Below, in pieces: positions 44,440 through 53,896 of a stretch of DNA of 64,000 nucleotides. The notes below the pieces were generated by a model. It made no database searches, was not told the origin of the DNA, and was given only the letters and a program-made list of their open reading frames with translations. The stretch comes from Bog-159 sp963818855 (GTDB lineage: Bacteria; Acidobacteriota; Terriglobia; Bryobacterales; Bryobacteraceae): NCBI GenBank assembly GCA_963818855.1, contig CAWFUH010000008.1, forward strand, positions 310,001 through 374,000, written 5' to 3'. Positions within the stretch are counted from its first letter, which is position 1; each line of letters starts with the position of its first letter. Both the position numbers and the translations under genes were made by a program.

Positions 44440-45444
44440 TCATTTGCCGATGGCATGCAGTGCGGCCACACCGATCTGTCCGTCGAGATTTTCGTCCGGC
44501 GATGGCCGATCGCCGCCGCCGAACCACACCCCCAGGCGGCCGTCCGAAAGCAGTTCGATGGTTGGGTCGCAGACCACCTGGCTGTCCCAAGGCTGGCTCC
44601 CCTGGAAGACGGCCGGCATTTTTTCCCAATGCACGCCATCGGTGGAACGCGCCATTCCCAGCCGGCGGCTCTCGCGTACATCGCGGCCGGTATACAGCAT
44701 CCAATAGTATCCGTGCGCGATCCAGACGGCCGGCTCGCCCAATCCCATCTCGTCGAAGCTGCCGTATTTGCCAAGCTCCAGAATCGGATTCGACCGCAGC
44801 TTCTGCCAGTGTTCTCCGTCGAGCGAGCGGGCCACTCCCAGGCGTTGCCGGCGCGCGCGATCTTCGCCCAGATAAAACAGATAAGAATACCGGCCCACTT
44901 GGATGGCATAAGGATCACCCAGCGCCCGCTCGTCCCAACTGCCGCGCGGGCCATAATCCATCACCGGAAAGTGCGCTTTGCGCCAATTCCTGCCATCGCT
45001 CGAGCGCGCGAATCCCAGGCGCGATTTTCCCTTGGGCCCGGCCTGATACCAATAACGGAATTCGCCATCGCGGAACATAGCGGAGCCGTTCGCTGCGATG
45101 TACCCGGCTTCGCCGCGCTCCGGCTCAGGCGCCAGCACTATGCCTTCTTTCTTCCAGGAAAGCCCGTCGGCGGAAGTGGCCAGCAGCGTCCGCCATGTCT
45201 GGCCATCGAAACCTGAGTAGAAGTTGTAGTAGGCCGGGCCGCGATGCACCACGGAAGGATTCAAGGCGTCTCGCCCGTCGGCATCGCCGGCGGAGCCATG
45301 GGGCAAAACTGGAAAATCGCGCGGTTCCCAGGCGTAATGCACCTGGGGCTCAGGCGGCGCCAATTCCGGCAAGCGGAAATCGGAGTAGCCGCAACCGAAG
45401 GAAATGAGGCAAAGCGCGCCGCCCAGGGCGTATGCAGTTCTCAT
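44440..45444 (-). CDS. Lipoprotein beta-propeller glycosidase-like protein (GH43/GH130-type)
   Basis: A 334-residue lipoprotein: signal peptide with a lipobox-like LISFGC placing Cys18 as the lipidated residue. The rest consists of repeated blades (NPSVVHRGPAYYNFYSGFDG; NGSAMFRDGEFRYWYQAG; GDPYAIQVGRYSYLFYLGED; GEPAVWIAHGYYWMLYTG), the pattern of five-bladed propeller glycosidases and their non-catalytic relatives. An Asp/Glu pair cannot be assigned with certainty. Its stop overlaps the start of no gene; the histidine kinase gene ends at 45441, four bases inside its start. Confidence 0.75.
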   Translation of the reverse strand: MRTAYALGGALCLISFGCGYSDFRLPELAPPEPQVHYAWEPRDFPVLPHGSAGDADGRDALNPSVVHRGPAYYNFYSGFDGQTWRTLLATSADGLSWKKEGIVLAPEPERGEAGYIAANGSAMFRDGEFRYWYQAGPKGKSRLGFARSSDGRNWRKAHFPVMDYGPRGSWDERALGDPYAIQVGRYSYLFYLGEDRARRQRLGVARSLDGEHWQKLRSNPILELGKYGSFDEMGLGEPAVWIAHGYYWMLYTGRDVRESRRLGMARSTDGVHWEKMPAVFQGSQPWDSQVVCDPTIELLSDGRLGVWFGGGDRPSPDENLDGQIGVAALHAIGK

Positions 45445-46595
45445 GGTATCGGAACGCGCAGCTTCAGGCCCGCGCCTTTGCCCGGCCGCGATTCCAGCGT
45501 CATTTCCGCATTCAATGCGCGCGCCCGCCTTTTCAGACTGGCGGGTCCCAAACGCAGCAGTTCCAATTCGTCCAGTGAGTATACGCCGCTAAAATGAAAA
45601 CCGGCTCCATTATCATCCACCGATAGCTCCAGCGTTTTAGCGACCCGCTCGAGCGAGACGGCCACGCGCGTGGCATTGGCGTGTTTCAACACGTTGTGCA
45701 GCGCCTCGCGCAACATCTGGATCAGCTCCGAAGCCATTTCCTCAGTGAATTTCAGGGGTCCCTCGCCGCCCACGAAGGACACCGGAATACCGCTCTCCTT
45801 TTGAAAATTCTCGCAAATCCGCCGCGCCGAAGCGTACAGGTTTGATCCTTGCAGTTCCGGCGGGCGCATACTGCGCACGAAGGCGCGCAACTCCTTCACC
45901 TGCTGCTGCGCGAGATCCTGCAGATCCCGCAGATCGTCCATGCCCGCGCCGAAATCGCGTGCCAGAATTTTGCGCAGGATCTCCAACCGCATCTGCAGGC
46001 TGATGAAGCTTTGCATTGCACCGTCATGGAAGTCGGAGGCGATGCGCAGCCGTTCCGCTTCCCCCGCGCGGCGGGCCTCCTCCCTGGTTTCCGCCGCGAC
46101 CCGCTCCAATTCCTCCTGCCGCGAGTCCGCTCGTTTCCTATATAGGGCGAAGGCGTATGCCAGCATGCCCATCACCACGGTGGTACGCCGGATCGGGAAC
46201 ACCGCCACCGACTGCACCACGACGCAGAAGGTGGCGCTCACCGCCGCTACAATCAAAACCTCCGGCGCGCGATAGGCGAAAACCGCTTCCGCCATCATAC
46301 CCAGATAGAAGAAGGCGGGAAGCCAGATGATCGATCCGATGCCGACGCTGACCAGCACCAGAAAATAGACCACGTCGGTAAAAAGCACCAGCAAGGCGAA
46401 AGGCCCGCCCATGTGCTTTTTCAACGGAACCAGGAGGCTGATGAGCAGGTAAGCGCCGGCCGCGCCCAGGATCCCAGGCGTGGCTTTGGGCGCCAGCAGC
46501 AACCCACTGGCCAACCCGGCGGCGGCGAACCCCACCCGCGCCCACACCAGAACGTGTCTCCAGGCGCTGGGAAACCGAAAAATTTCACCCGGCAC
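45441..46595 (-). CDS. Orphan sensor histidine kinase (HisKA_3, NarL-partner type)
   Basis: 384 residues: five to six N-terminal membrane helices, a coiled coil (about 155-185) and the DHp box IASDFHDGAMQSFISLQ with phospho-accepting His190, typical of kinases partnering NarL/FixJ regulators. The HATPase domain has REALHNVLKHANAT (N box) and DDNGAGF (G1). No response regulator is adjacent, so the partner is encoded elsewhere. The end overlaps the lipoprotein gene start by four bases, an unusual kinase-glycosidase coupling. Confidence 0.88.
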   Translation of the reverse strand: MPGEIFRFPSAWRHVLVWARVGFAAAGLASGLLLAPKATPGILGAAGAYLLISLLVPLKKHMGGPFALLVLFTDVVYFLVLVSVGIGSIIWLPAFFYLGMMAEAVFAYRAPEVLIVAAVSATFCVVVQSVAVFPIRRTTVVMGMLAYAFALYRKRADSRQEELERVAAETREEARRAGEAERLRIASDFHDGAMQSFISLQMRLEILRKILARDFGAGMDDLRDLQDLAQQQVKELRAFVRSMRPPELQGSNLYASARRICENFQKESGIPVSFVGGEGPLKFTEEMASELIQMLREALHNVLKHANATRVAVSLERVAKTLELSVDDNGAGFHFSGVYSLDELELLRLGPASLKRRARALNAEMTLESRPGKGAGLKLRVPIP

Positions 46596-46612
46596 TTGCG
46601 CTCATCATCCGG

Positions 46613-47140
46613 TTAGCGCCGGTAGAGAAAAAGGGTGTGGCTGCGGCCCTCGCCATCATCTTCAATATCTTCCACCTTTACCGGCGTCCAACCCCTGAAT
46701 TCGAAATCGTGCGCGACCACCCGGGCTCCTTTCTTCAATTGCCTTTCGAGCAGCGGCTGCACTTTATCATTGGAGTTTGGCAACAGATATACCGTGATCA
46801 AATCAGCGGAACTGTAATCCTGCCTCAGAATATCGCCGTTGACGATCTGCGCGGTTTTTTCCAAGCCGAGCTTGCGGATACGTTCCAGGCTTTGCTTGCA
46901 TAGATCTTTATCCAACTCCACGCCAATAGCTTCCGCGCGAAACTTCTGTGCCGCAGCGATGACGATGCGACCGTCGCCGCTGCCCAGGTCGAACATCTTT
47001 TCACCTGGTTTGAGATCCCCCAGAGCGAGCATTTTCACCACCACGCTGGCCGGCGTTGGATAATAAGGCGCCAGCTTGACCGGTCCCTGCGCCCCCGCTG
47101 CGGCGCCCACAAGTACTGATAAAAGAAGGCGTCTTTGCAT
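46613..47140 (-). CDS. Exported SAM-dependent methyltransferase-like protein
   Basis: 175 residues. ATG 47140 is chosen for a GGAG site six bases upstream; it yields a short signal-like start (MQRRLLLSVLVGAAAGAQ). The class I fold is intact: MFDLGSGDGRIVIAAAQ (motif I), AIGVELDKD (motif II), ADLITVYLLP and GARVVAHDF. Similar proteins are annotated as histone-lysine methyltransferase-like (DOT1-like) enzymes in bacteria, but the substrate is unknown. An exported methyltransferase is odd; the hydrophobic start may instead be a membrane anchor. Confidence 0.75.
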   Translation of the reverse strand: MQRRLLLSVLVGAAAGAQGPVKLAPYYPTPASVVVKMLALGDLKPGEKMFDLGSGDGRIVIAAAQKFRAEAIGVELDKDLCKQSLERIRKLGLEKTAQIVNGDILRQDYSSADLITVYLLPNSNDKVQPLLERQLKKGARVVAHDFEFRGWTPVKVEDIEDDGEGRSHTLFLYRR

Positions 47141-47248
47141 CTGAAACTCCATCAACCGGGCCGAATTTGAGTGTAACAAATAGCACAGCCACTTAGCACC
47201 ACTTACTGTTGGTTTAATCGCGTTTGGGCACAGAAGCGTGTATGTTGA

Positions 47249-47279
47249 GGGGCCGCCGCGGCACGGTGCCTGTCCCCAC
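47249..47279. repeat. Small hairpin-repeat fragment
   Basis: GGGGCCG...TGTCCCC arms with an inner GGCAC-G-GTGCC hairpin, 44 bases before the permease start. It has the outline of the 15634 copy. Confidence 0.4.
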
Positions 47280-47322
47280 AACTTGCACAGTAACTTTTTT
47301 ACCCCAGCGCAGTACCACACAC

Positions 47323-49827
47323 ATGCGCAATCTGCCGCACGATCTGCGTTACGCCCTGCGCGCGCTCCGCAAGGCACCGCTCTACAGTACGGTGGCCGTG
47401 CTTTCGCTGGCTTTCGGCATCGGCGCCAATACGGCCATCTTTACGCTCATCCATCAGCTCATCCTGCAGCGGCTGCCCGTGAAAGATCCCCAGCAATTGG
47501 TCATGTTGGCCGGCCGAGGCCGCCACTACGGCGGCAACAACGGGCGCGACAAGATCTCATACCCGATGTACCAGGATATCCGCGACAAGAACCCGGTCTT
47601 TAGCGGGATGTTCTCAACACATCGTGAGACCATGAGTGCCTCTTTCGAAGGACGCACAGAACTGATTTCGGGTGAACTGGTCTCCGGCAATTACTTCCGC
47701 GTGTTGGGCATCGGCGCGGCGATGGGCCGCGTCTTCACCGCCAGCGACGATCTTTACCAGGGAGGCCATCCGTTGGCTATTCTCAGCTACGGCTATTGGA
47801 AAGCACGCTTCGGCGGCGACCCTGCCGTCCTGGGCAAGAAAATCATGGTGAACGGCTATCCGCTCACCGTGATTGGGGTGAGCCAGGCAGGCTTCGACGG
47901 CGCCGAACCCGGATATGCGCCGCAGATCCGCCTCCCTATGACGATGGCTGGCAGCTTACCTCCGGGCAGCACCTTCAACCGCCTGAACGAGCGCAGGTTC
48001 CGGTGGACCGAAGTCTTTGGCCGGCTCAAACCAGGCATGACGCGCGAAAAAGCTCAGGCCGGTTTGCAGCCGCTGTTCCATCAGATTCTCGAAATGGAGG
48101 TACAGCAGAAGGAATTCGCCAAAGCGTCGCCCTTCGTGAAGCGTGAATTTCTGAAAATGCACCTGGAACTGATGCCGGGAGCGACCGGCCGTTCCAGCCT
48201 GCGCGATTCGTATTCCAAGCCGCTGCTGGCCCTAATGGCGATCGTGGCATTGGTTCTGCTGATCGCCTGTTCGAACCTGGCCAACCTGCTGATCGCGCGC
48301 GCATCGGCGCGGCAGAAGGAGATCGCGGTGCGGTTAGCTTTGGGCGCCAGCCGCGGGCGGCTGATCGGCCAATTGCTCACGGAAAGCCTGATGCTATCTG
48401 TCGTCGGAGGCGCGCTGGGCGCGGCGTTAGCTGTTTTGATCGACCGCATGCTGATCGCGTTCCTGCCCTCCGGCAGCACGCCCTTATCGCTTTCGAGCAC
48501 GCCGGATTTCGCCGTCTTCGGCTTTACCGCGGCTGTTGCGGTGCTGGCCGGCATCGCTTTCGGACTTGTGCCGGCGCTGCAATCGACGCGGCCGCGGCTG
48601 GCCGATACGCTGAAAGACCAGGCGGCTGCGGTAGTGCACGGCGGCTCCGTCAAACTGCGCAAAAGTCTGGTGGTGGCACAGGTGGCACTATCCCTGCTGC
48701 TGCTGATCGGCGCCGGGCTGTTCCTGCAGAGTCTGCGCAATCTCAAATACACCAATCCCGGCTTCGATGTGCAGGGGCTGCTCTCGTTCGCGGTCGAGCC
48801 CACCTTGAATCGCTACGACAAGCCCTGGACATTCGACTACTACCGCCGTTTGCGCGATCGCCTGCAGGCCGTCCCCGGCATCCAGGCCCAAACGCTGGCC
48901 GTGGTTCCCGTCCTGCAGGACAACGAGTGGGACAACTGGGTGACCATTGAAGGCTACACACCCAAGCAGGGTGAGTATCCCGATCCGCACATGCAATACT
49001 GCGCCACCGATTTTTTCCGTACATTGAAAATACCCATTATGCTCGGTCGCGATTTCACGCTCAAAGATACCGATGGCGCGCCCAAAGTGGGCATCATCAA
49101 CCAGAAGTTTGCACACCGATATTTCGGCAACGAGAGTCCTCTGGGCCGTCACATCGGCATGGGGATCGATCCGGGCACTAAGATGGATATCGAGATCGTG
49201 GGCGTGGCCGGCGACACCAAGTACGAAGACTTGAGCCAGGAAATGCCCTACGAACTCTATATCCCATACACGCAACTCGATTTCGTAACCGGCATGACCG
49301 TGTACCTGCGCGCGCAGGGCGATCCCGTCAACACCTTCAACACGCTACGCCGCATGGTGCGCGAGGTGGATCCGGCGGTGCCGATGTACGACCTGCGCAC
49401 ACTCGACGAGCAACTGGAGATCTCGCTGTTCACCCAAAAGCTGCTGGCGACGCTCTCGAGCGTGTTCGGCAGCGTGGCTACGCTTTTGGCAGCACTAGGA
49501 CTCTACGGTGTCATGGCCTTCATGGTGGCGCGCCGCACGCGCGAAATCGGCATCCGCATGGCGCTGGGCGCCGATACCGGATCGGTGGTCTGGATGGTGA
49601 TGCGGGAGGTGCTGCTGCTGGCCGGCATCGGTGTGGCGGTGGGCACGGCCGCTGCGTGGGGCGGCACCCGCCTCCTGCAAGCGCAACTGTTCGGTATCCA
49701 GGCGACGGACCTGGCCACCATGGCCGCGGCCGCGCTGGGCATAGTGGCTGTCGCGGCGCTGGCCGGCTACTTCCCCGCTCGCCGCGCCACCGCCATCGAT
49801 CCGGTGACTGCACTGCGCTGGGAGTAG
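47323..49827 (+). CDS. MacB/FtsX-type ABC permease (ADOP family)
   Basis: Large inner-membrane permease of 834 residues. ATG 47323 gives the conserved start MRNLPHDLRYALRALRKAP found in acidobacterial ADOP permeases; the frame is open upstream without resemblance. It has two MacB periplasmic core domains, each followed by an FtsX permease domain (LVLLIACSNLANLLIARASA; LLAALGLYGVMAFMVARRTREIGIRMALGA). No ATPase gene is adjacent; the energy source must be encoded elsewhere. The probable role is efflux or lipoprotein/peptide handling; a related permease lies at 58156. Confidence 0.9.
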   Translation: MRNLPHDLRYALRALRKAPLYSTVAVLSLAFGIGANTAIFTLIHQLILQRLPVKDPQQLVMLAGRGRHYGGNNGRDKISYPMYQDIRDKNPVFSGMFSTHRETMSASFEGRTELISGELVSGNYFRVLGIGAAMGRVFTASDDLYQGGHPLAILSYGYWKARFGGDPAVLGKKIMVNGYPLTVIGVSQAGFDGAEPGYAPQIRLPMTMAGSLPPGSTFNRLNERRFRWTEVFGRLKPGMTREKAQAGLQPLFHQILEMEVQQKEFAKASPFVKREFLKMHLELMPGATGRSSLRDSYSKPLLALMAIVALVLLIACSNLANLLIARASARQKEIAVRLALGASRGRLIGQLLTESLMLSVVGGALGAALAVLIDRMLIAFLPSGSTPLSLSSTPDFAVFGFTAAVAVLAGIAFGLVPALQSTRPRLADTLKDQAAAVVHGGSVKLRKSLVVAQVALSLLLLIGAGLFLQSLRNLKYTNPGFDVQGLLSFAVEPTLNRYDKPWTFDYYRRLRDRLQAVPGIQAQTLAVVPVLQDNEWDNWVTIEGYTPKQGEYPDPHMQYCATDFFRTLKIPIMLGRDFTLKDTDGAPKVGIINQKFAHRYFGNESPLGRHIGMGIDPGTKMDIEIVGVAGDTKYEDLSQEMPYELYIPYTQLDFVTGMTVYLRAQGDPVNTFNTLRRMVREVDPAVPMYDLRTLDEQLEISLFTQKLLATLSSVFGSVATLLAALGLYGVMAFMVARRTREIGIRMALGADTGSVVWMVMREVLLLAGIGVAVGTAAAWGGTRLLQAQLFGIQATDLATMAAAALGIVAVAALAGYFPARRATAIDPVTALRWE

Positions 49828-49908
49828 CCAAAGGTTAGCGGACTCATAAGCGTAGAATGACAGAATCAGCTGCTGTTGGCCGTACAATAATCGTGGAGAC
49901 TGGCCACG

Positions 49909-50745
49909 ATGACTCGATTTAGCAGAGGCTGGCAGCTATTCAAGGAAAGCTTCGCCGTGCTGGCGGGCGACGCGGAAATTCTGGTGTTCCCGGTGTGCAG
50001 CGGCATTTCCTTGCTGCTGCTGGGCGCCAGCTTCTTCATCCCACTCTATCGCGACGGCACTCTCCGCGAAGTCGCGCGGCACAAAGGCACCTGGGACGAT
50101 TATGCCGTCCTGTTCGCCTGGTATTACTTGAGCTACTTCGTGGGGATCTTCTTCAACAGCGCGCTGATGGGCTGCGCGAACATGCGGCTCTCGGGGAAAC
50201 AACCCACTGTCGGCGCAGGCTTCCACATAGCGTCGAGGCGGCTCGGACGCATCGCTCTATGGGCATTGGTGGCCGCGACCGTCGGCGTGGCGCTGAGCTT
50301 TCTGCGCGACCGGAGCAACAAGCTGCTGAGCATCGCGGCGGCGGGGCTGAATCTGGCATGGTCGCTCATCACCTATTTGATTGTGCCGGTGCTGCTATTC
50401 GAGGAGCGCGGCGTTTTTGGATCGCTACATCGCTCGGAGCAGTTGTTCCGCAGCCATTGGGGCGAACAAGTGGCGGGCGGCTTTGGCTTCGGACTGGTGA
50501 GCCCGCTGCTTTCGATTCCAGCTATTTTTCTGGCGTTCGCCTTCTGGCGCGTCGACCCTGTCGCGGGAATTATTCTGGCCGCCGTTTATATCTTGATCCT
50601 CGCCACTGTGTTCTCCGCGGTGCGGGGAATCTTTACGGTGGCGCTCTATCGCTACGCCACCGCCGGCGCGGCGCCTCCGGGTTTCTCGACGCATGTGATC
50701 GATGGCGCGCTGGGCGGCCGCCGGACGTTCGACGACAGGTTTTAA
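49909..50745 (+). CDS. Multi-pass membrane protein (DUF6159-like)
   Basis: A 278-residue protein with about six hydrophobic segments. The N-terminus FSRGWQLFKESFAVLAGDAEILVFP and the central AWSLITYLIVPVLLFEERG fit the DUF6159 pattern of uncharacterised bacterial membrane proteins. The C-terminal ALYRYATAGAAPPGF is also typical. No catalytic residues can be named. The next gene starts 55 bases downstream on the same strand. Confidence 0.65.
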   Translation: MTRFSRGWQLFKESFAVLAGDAEILVFPVCSGISLLLLGASFFIPLYRDGTLREVARHKGTWDDYAVLFAWYYLSYFVGIFFNSALMGCANMRLSGKQPTVGAGFHIASRRLGRIALWALVAATVGVALSFLRDRSNKLLSIAAAGLNLAWSLITYLIVPVLLFEERGVFGSLHRSEQLFRSHWGEQVAGGFGFGLVSPLLSIPAIFLAFAFWRVDPVAGIILAAVYILILATVFSAVRGIFTVALYRYATAGAAPPGFSTHVIDGALGGRRTFDDRF

Positions 50746-50800
50746 GAAGCGGCCGCAGTCAGACCCGTTGAGTCCAGTGCTACATTGGGCTCAAGCCCGC

Positions 50801-51289
50801 ATGCCACAATTTCACGAGGAACAGCGCTTCAAGTGGTTTTGGACCGCGATGTTTTGCGTCCCGGCGTTCATCGTCGGTTACGGTTTGTACCGGGAGGCAT
50901 GGCTTAAGCAGCCCTTGATATCTGGAGCATTATTGTGGCCGGCGTTTATCGTGTGTGCCGTCGTGGCCATCTGGTTTCTGCGCCTGAAGCTCGAAACTGA
51001 CGTCCGCGACGATGGTCTGTTGATCGACTTCGTCTGGCTGTGGCCCCGGCGCATCATCCCGTGGGACCAGATCCGCAGCGTCGAGACTCGCACGTATCGC
51101 CCCATTCGCGATTTCGGGGGGTGGGGAGTGCGCTGGGATGCGCGTGGGATTGTCTACCACACGCGCGGCAACCGCGGCGTTCGCCTGGTGCTGGCGAGCG
51201 GCGAACGCGTACTGCTCGGCTCCCAGCAGCCGGACGAACTGGCACGCGCCATAGCGCAGCATACCGGACTCGCCATGGGTGCCGCTTAA
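50801..51289 (+). CDS. Small membrane protein with PH-like domain
   Basis: 162 residues: two N-terminal membrane helices (FWTAMFCVPAFIVGYGLY; LLWPAFIVCAVVAIWFL), then a soluble domain of strands (LLIDFVWLWPRRIIPWDQIRSVETRTY; RGNRGVRLVLASGERVLLGS) in the order seen in bacterial PH domains, such as DUF6141-like proteins. ATG 50801 is chosen because upstream in-frame codons lack protein character. It probably forms a unit with the preceding membrane protein. Function unknown. Confidence 0.65.
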   Translation: MPQFHEEQRFKWFWTAMFCVPAFIVGYGLYREAWLKQPLISGALLWPAFIVCAVVAIWFLRLKLETDVRDDGLLIDFVWLWPRRIIPWDQIRSVETRTYRPIRDFGGWGVRWDARGIVYHTRGNRGVRLVLASGERVLLGSQQPDELARAIAQHTGLAMGAA

Positions 51290-51316
51290 CGCGCCGTCTG
51301 CACGATACCAGGCCGG

Positions 51317-51919
51317 TCAGTTTCGCGCGCCGGCGGGCGCTGCGATTAGTACGTTAGCGGAATCAGCGGAAGCCCGCGCAGCCTTTTCGGCACTAGCCGC
51401 GCTGGTACGAGCGTGGAAGGTATTGATGTATCTGCGGCGCGGGAATTGCGTCCAACTCATGCCGCTGTCCATCGCTTCCTTGAGCGCCCGCGCATTGTCC
51501 CACCCATCATGATCGATCCGATAGGCCGCAATCACGGATCCGGTACGGTCGGCTCCGCGCCAGCAGTGCACGAATACCGGACCAGCCGTCGGGTCTTCCA
51601 GCAATCTCAGAATCGTGTTGGTTTCGGCCGCGGTCGGCGGAACCAGGCCCGACATGGGGACATTTATGTATCGCATGCCTGCCGCCGTTACAACCTGTTC
51701 TTCGGCAGCCGACCGCGCACCCGGTTCGCGTAGATCCAAGACGACCTTAATGCCAAGGTTGGCCAGGTACCGGAACCCATCATCGGTCGGCTGGCCGCCG
51801 CGGTAGATCCTTTCGTCTACTTCGCGGAAGTTTTTGATTCCAGGCACGGAAGGGGAAGCGGCCCAGGCAGAAGATGTCAAAACAAGTAAATAGATGAGGG
51901 GACGGATGCCCAAAGGCAT
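51317..51919 (-). CDS. Exported dual-specificity/tyrosine phosphatase-like protein
   Basis: 200 residues with signal peptide (LIYLLVLTSSAWA). The catalytic CX5R loop VHCWRGADRTG places nucleophile Cys119 and Arg125, and a general-acid Asp candidate lies in the preceding loop. Upstream, IYRGGQPTDDGFRYLANLGIK is the usual start of this DSP family, related to plant/fungal-like phosphatases. It is likely periplasmic and may act on phosphotyrosine, inositol phosphates or phospholipids. ATG 51919 is preferred to an earlier in-frame start because it gives a proper signal peptide. Confidence 0.85.
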   Translation of the reverse strand: MPLGIRPLIYLLVLTSSAWAASPSVPGIKNFREVDERIYRGGQPTDDGFRYLANLGIKVVLDLREPGARSAAEEQVVTAAGMRYINVPMSGLVPPTAAETNTILRLLEDPTAGPVFVHCWRGADRTGSVIAAYRIDHDGWDNARALKEAMDSGMSWTQFPRRRYINTFHARTSAASAEKAARASADSANVLIAAPAGARN

Positions 51920-52037
51920 CGGGAAGTGAACTCCAGAAAATATCGGCTGTCCAAACGATGGACGTGTCCCGCCGTCGCACGTACGCATGTTTATATTCTC
52001 TCGCATTTACGCTCCGCTTTGCACCGGGCCAGATCTT

Positions 52038-52430
52038 TTAGGGCGCTCCCTTCAGGTAACTGATGATGGCGGCTCGCTGGCGTTCTCCACGTGGAACGCC
52101 ATGTCAGTCACCGGAACCAGTTTCTCCGGACCGCTCAGCCATTTGTCGAGCGGATCCGCGTCCCAGATGATGTGCGAATTCTTAAGCGCATCCGATTAGT
52201 TGAACGATGCTACGGATCCCGCAGCTCTGCCGTAGACGCCGCCCAGCCGCGGGCCCTCTTTGTCGTGATCCAGGGAATGGCAACCGGAACAGCGCCTTTC
52301 AAACAGGTCTTTGCCGCTGGGGCCGGTTTCCGTACGCGCCGTGGCCACCAGAGACCACGAATGCCGCCGCCAAGCCCGCGCATAGGCGATGCATCCAATC
52401 AGTCCCCATCGCCAGCGGCGAATCCACTAC
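52038..52430 (-). pseudogene. Cytochrome c class I, disrupted
   Basis: Minus strand reads LIGCIAYARAWR (membrane start), then SGKDLFERRCSGCHSL with the haem-binding CxxCH, then GPRLGGVYGRAAGS. Next comes an in-frame TAA at the position expected for the Tyr of a FNYSDALK-type motif, then NSHIIWDADPLDKWL with KLVPVTDMAF, and finally a one-base loss before ISYLKGAP. One nonsense change and one frameshift make it unreadable. It overlaps or abuts the broken phosphoesterase gene, probably its former operon partner. Confidence 0.8.
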
Positions 52431-53177
52431 GGCCAGACTGTGTTGGCGGGTGACATATTTCACGTTAGTAATACCCAGCGCGCTGCGCAATCGTTCTGCC
52501 GGCAGGTTCATGGGGCCGGCTGCCGGTGCGCTTCCTAACACTGGTTGCGGAAACGCCGTGGACATCGCTTTATGAAAAGGTAACGTTGCCTTTCACCTTT
52601 TGCATCACTTGGTGGATGTGACCGTTCAACACCGTGACCGATCCGAAGCGCTTTAGATAAGCGAGCGCCTCGGCGCTGTCCTCGGTCCCCCATCCCCACT
52701 CCGGATAGACCGCCCACAGTGGAATGTGCGCGAAGACCACGATGGGGGTGCTGCCGGATCGCGCTTTCAGGTCCGCTTTCAGCCATGCGAGTTGATCCTG
52801 CCCCAGTTTCCCCAGGCCCTCCATTCCAACCGCTGCCCTGCGTACCTTTGCGTAGCGTTCCAGATACTGCTTGCTTCCTCCACGGACGTGTCGTGCTCGC
52901 CGGGTACGTAAAAAACCTCGGTGGTTTTAGCGGACTTCAGCACTTGGTCGGGCGTCTCGAATTCCGCGGCCTGCGACGTGTGGCTCAGGTCGCCGGCGTG
53001 AATGATAAATTCCGGCGCCTGATCTGCACGAAAGTCAGTTCGCCTTTGGCCTCGCCCTGGTGCGCCGGTTTGCCGTAGGCGCGCGAGTTCAGAACCCCGG
53101 CGCCAACGCTCCAGACTACGCCGGTTCCGGCCCAGGCCAGGCATTCCAGGAATCCCCTGGGTTGATTCCGTCGTCAT
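52405..53177 (-). pseudogene. Calcineurin-like phosphoesterase, multiply disrupted
   Basis: Fragments in three frames reconstruct a metallophosphoesterase: FLECLAWAGTGVVW (Tat-like leader), KGELTFVQI, then APEFIIHAGDLSHTSQ, FYVPGEHDTSV, KLGQDQLAWLKADL, PIVVFAHIPLWAVYP and LNGHIHQVMQKV. The segment that should carry the first metal ligands (DSH) is deleted between KGELTFVQI and APEFII, a second block is missing after GEHDTS, and an extra T near 52575 shifts the C-terminus (MSTAFPQPV...). This is genuine decay rather than a single read error. Confidence 0.85.
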
Positions 53178-53286
53178 TGCGATCGTGAAGGATGAATTTG
53201 GATATTGTTGGTCGCTCCAGCTGTGTACTCCGGTGAAGCGCCGGTGATTCCCGCCCGCCCGTTTTTTACAAGTGAAAATCGTCGCC

Positions 53287-53317
53287 GGGAATAAAATCCG
53301 ACTCCTTGGAGTACTAA
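53287..53317 (+). promoter_or_regulatory. Possible ECF-type promoter
   Basis: GGGAATAA (53287-53294) and GTACTAA (53311-53317) resemble the split elements of autoregulated ECF promoters and lie 50-80 bases before the sigma gene. Assigned by eye; weak. Confidence 0.35.
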
Positions 53318-53368
53318 CTACTGGGGTGCCGAGCGTGCGGGCACTGCGGGTTACGATAAGGGAATAGA

Positions 53369-53896
53369 ATGGAATCCGCGTCTAAACTGCTTCTCTTTGA
53401 ACAAATCATGCTTCCGCATTTGGACGCAGCTCACAATCTGGCGCGCTGGCTGACCCGCAACGAGGACGATGCGCAAGATATCGTGCAAGAGGCCTACCTG
53501 CGCGCTCTGCGTTTTTTCGACGGCTTCCGCGGAGGTGACGCCCGTCCCTGGCTTCTCACCATCGTCCGTAACACCGCTCTCTCGTGGCGCCGCCGCTCCC
53601 ACGACCTGGCCCACGTGTCTTTCGACGAAGCTATTCATGGGCGCGAATCGGAAACCGCCACCGTAGAAAGTAAGTTACTGGACACCGCTAAGTTCGCGCC
53701 AGTGCGCGATTGCCTGGAATCACTCCCCTTGGAGTTCCGCGAGATAGTAGTCATGCGCGAGTTGGAGCAAATGTCGTACCGGGATATCGCGGAAGCATCC
53801 AGCGCGCCGATCGGCACCGTCATGTCCCGCCTGTCGCGCGCGCGCCAGCGCCTCCAGGATTGCCTGGCGGCGCGCTCGCAGGAGGTCTCGAAATGA
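53369..53896 (+). CDS. ECF-family RNA polymerase sigma factor
   Basis: A 175-residue sigma-70 family factor. Region 2 (NLARWLTRNEDDAQDIVQEAYLRALRFF) binds core polymerase and the -10; region 4 (LESLPLEFREIVVMRELEQMSYRDIAEAS, then APIGTVMSRLSRARQRL) binds the -35. There is no region 3, as usual for ECF. The stop overlaps the start of a zinc-binding anti-sigma gene by four bases, so the pair is stoichiometrically coupled. A possible self-directed promoter lies upstream. Confidence 0.93.
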   Translation: MESASKLLLFEQIMLPHLDAAHNLARWLTRNEDDAQDIVQEAYLRALRFFDGFRGGDARPWLLTIVRNTALSWRRRSHDLAHVSFDEAIHGRESETATVESKLLDTAKFAPVRDCLESLPLEFREIVVMRELEQMSYRDIAEASSAPIGTVMSRLSRARQRLQDCLAARSQEVSK

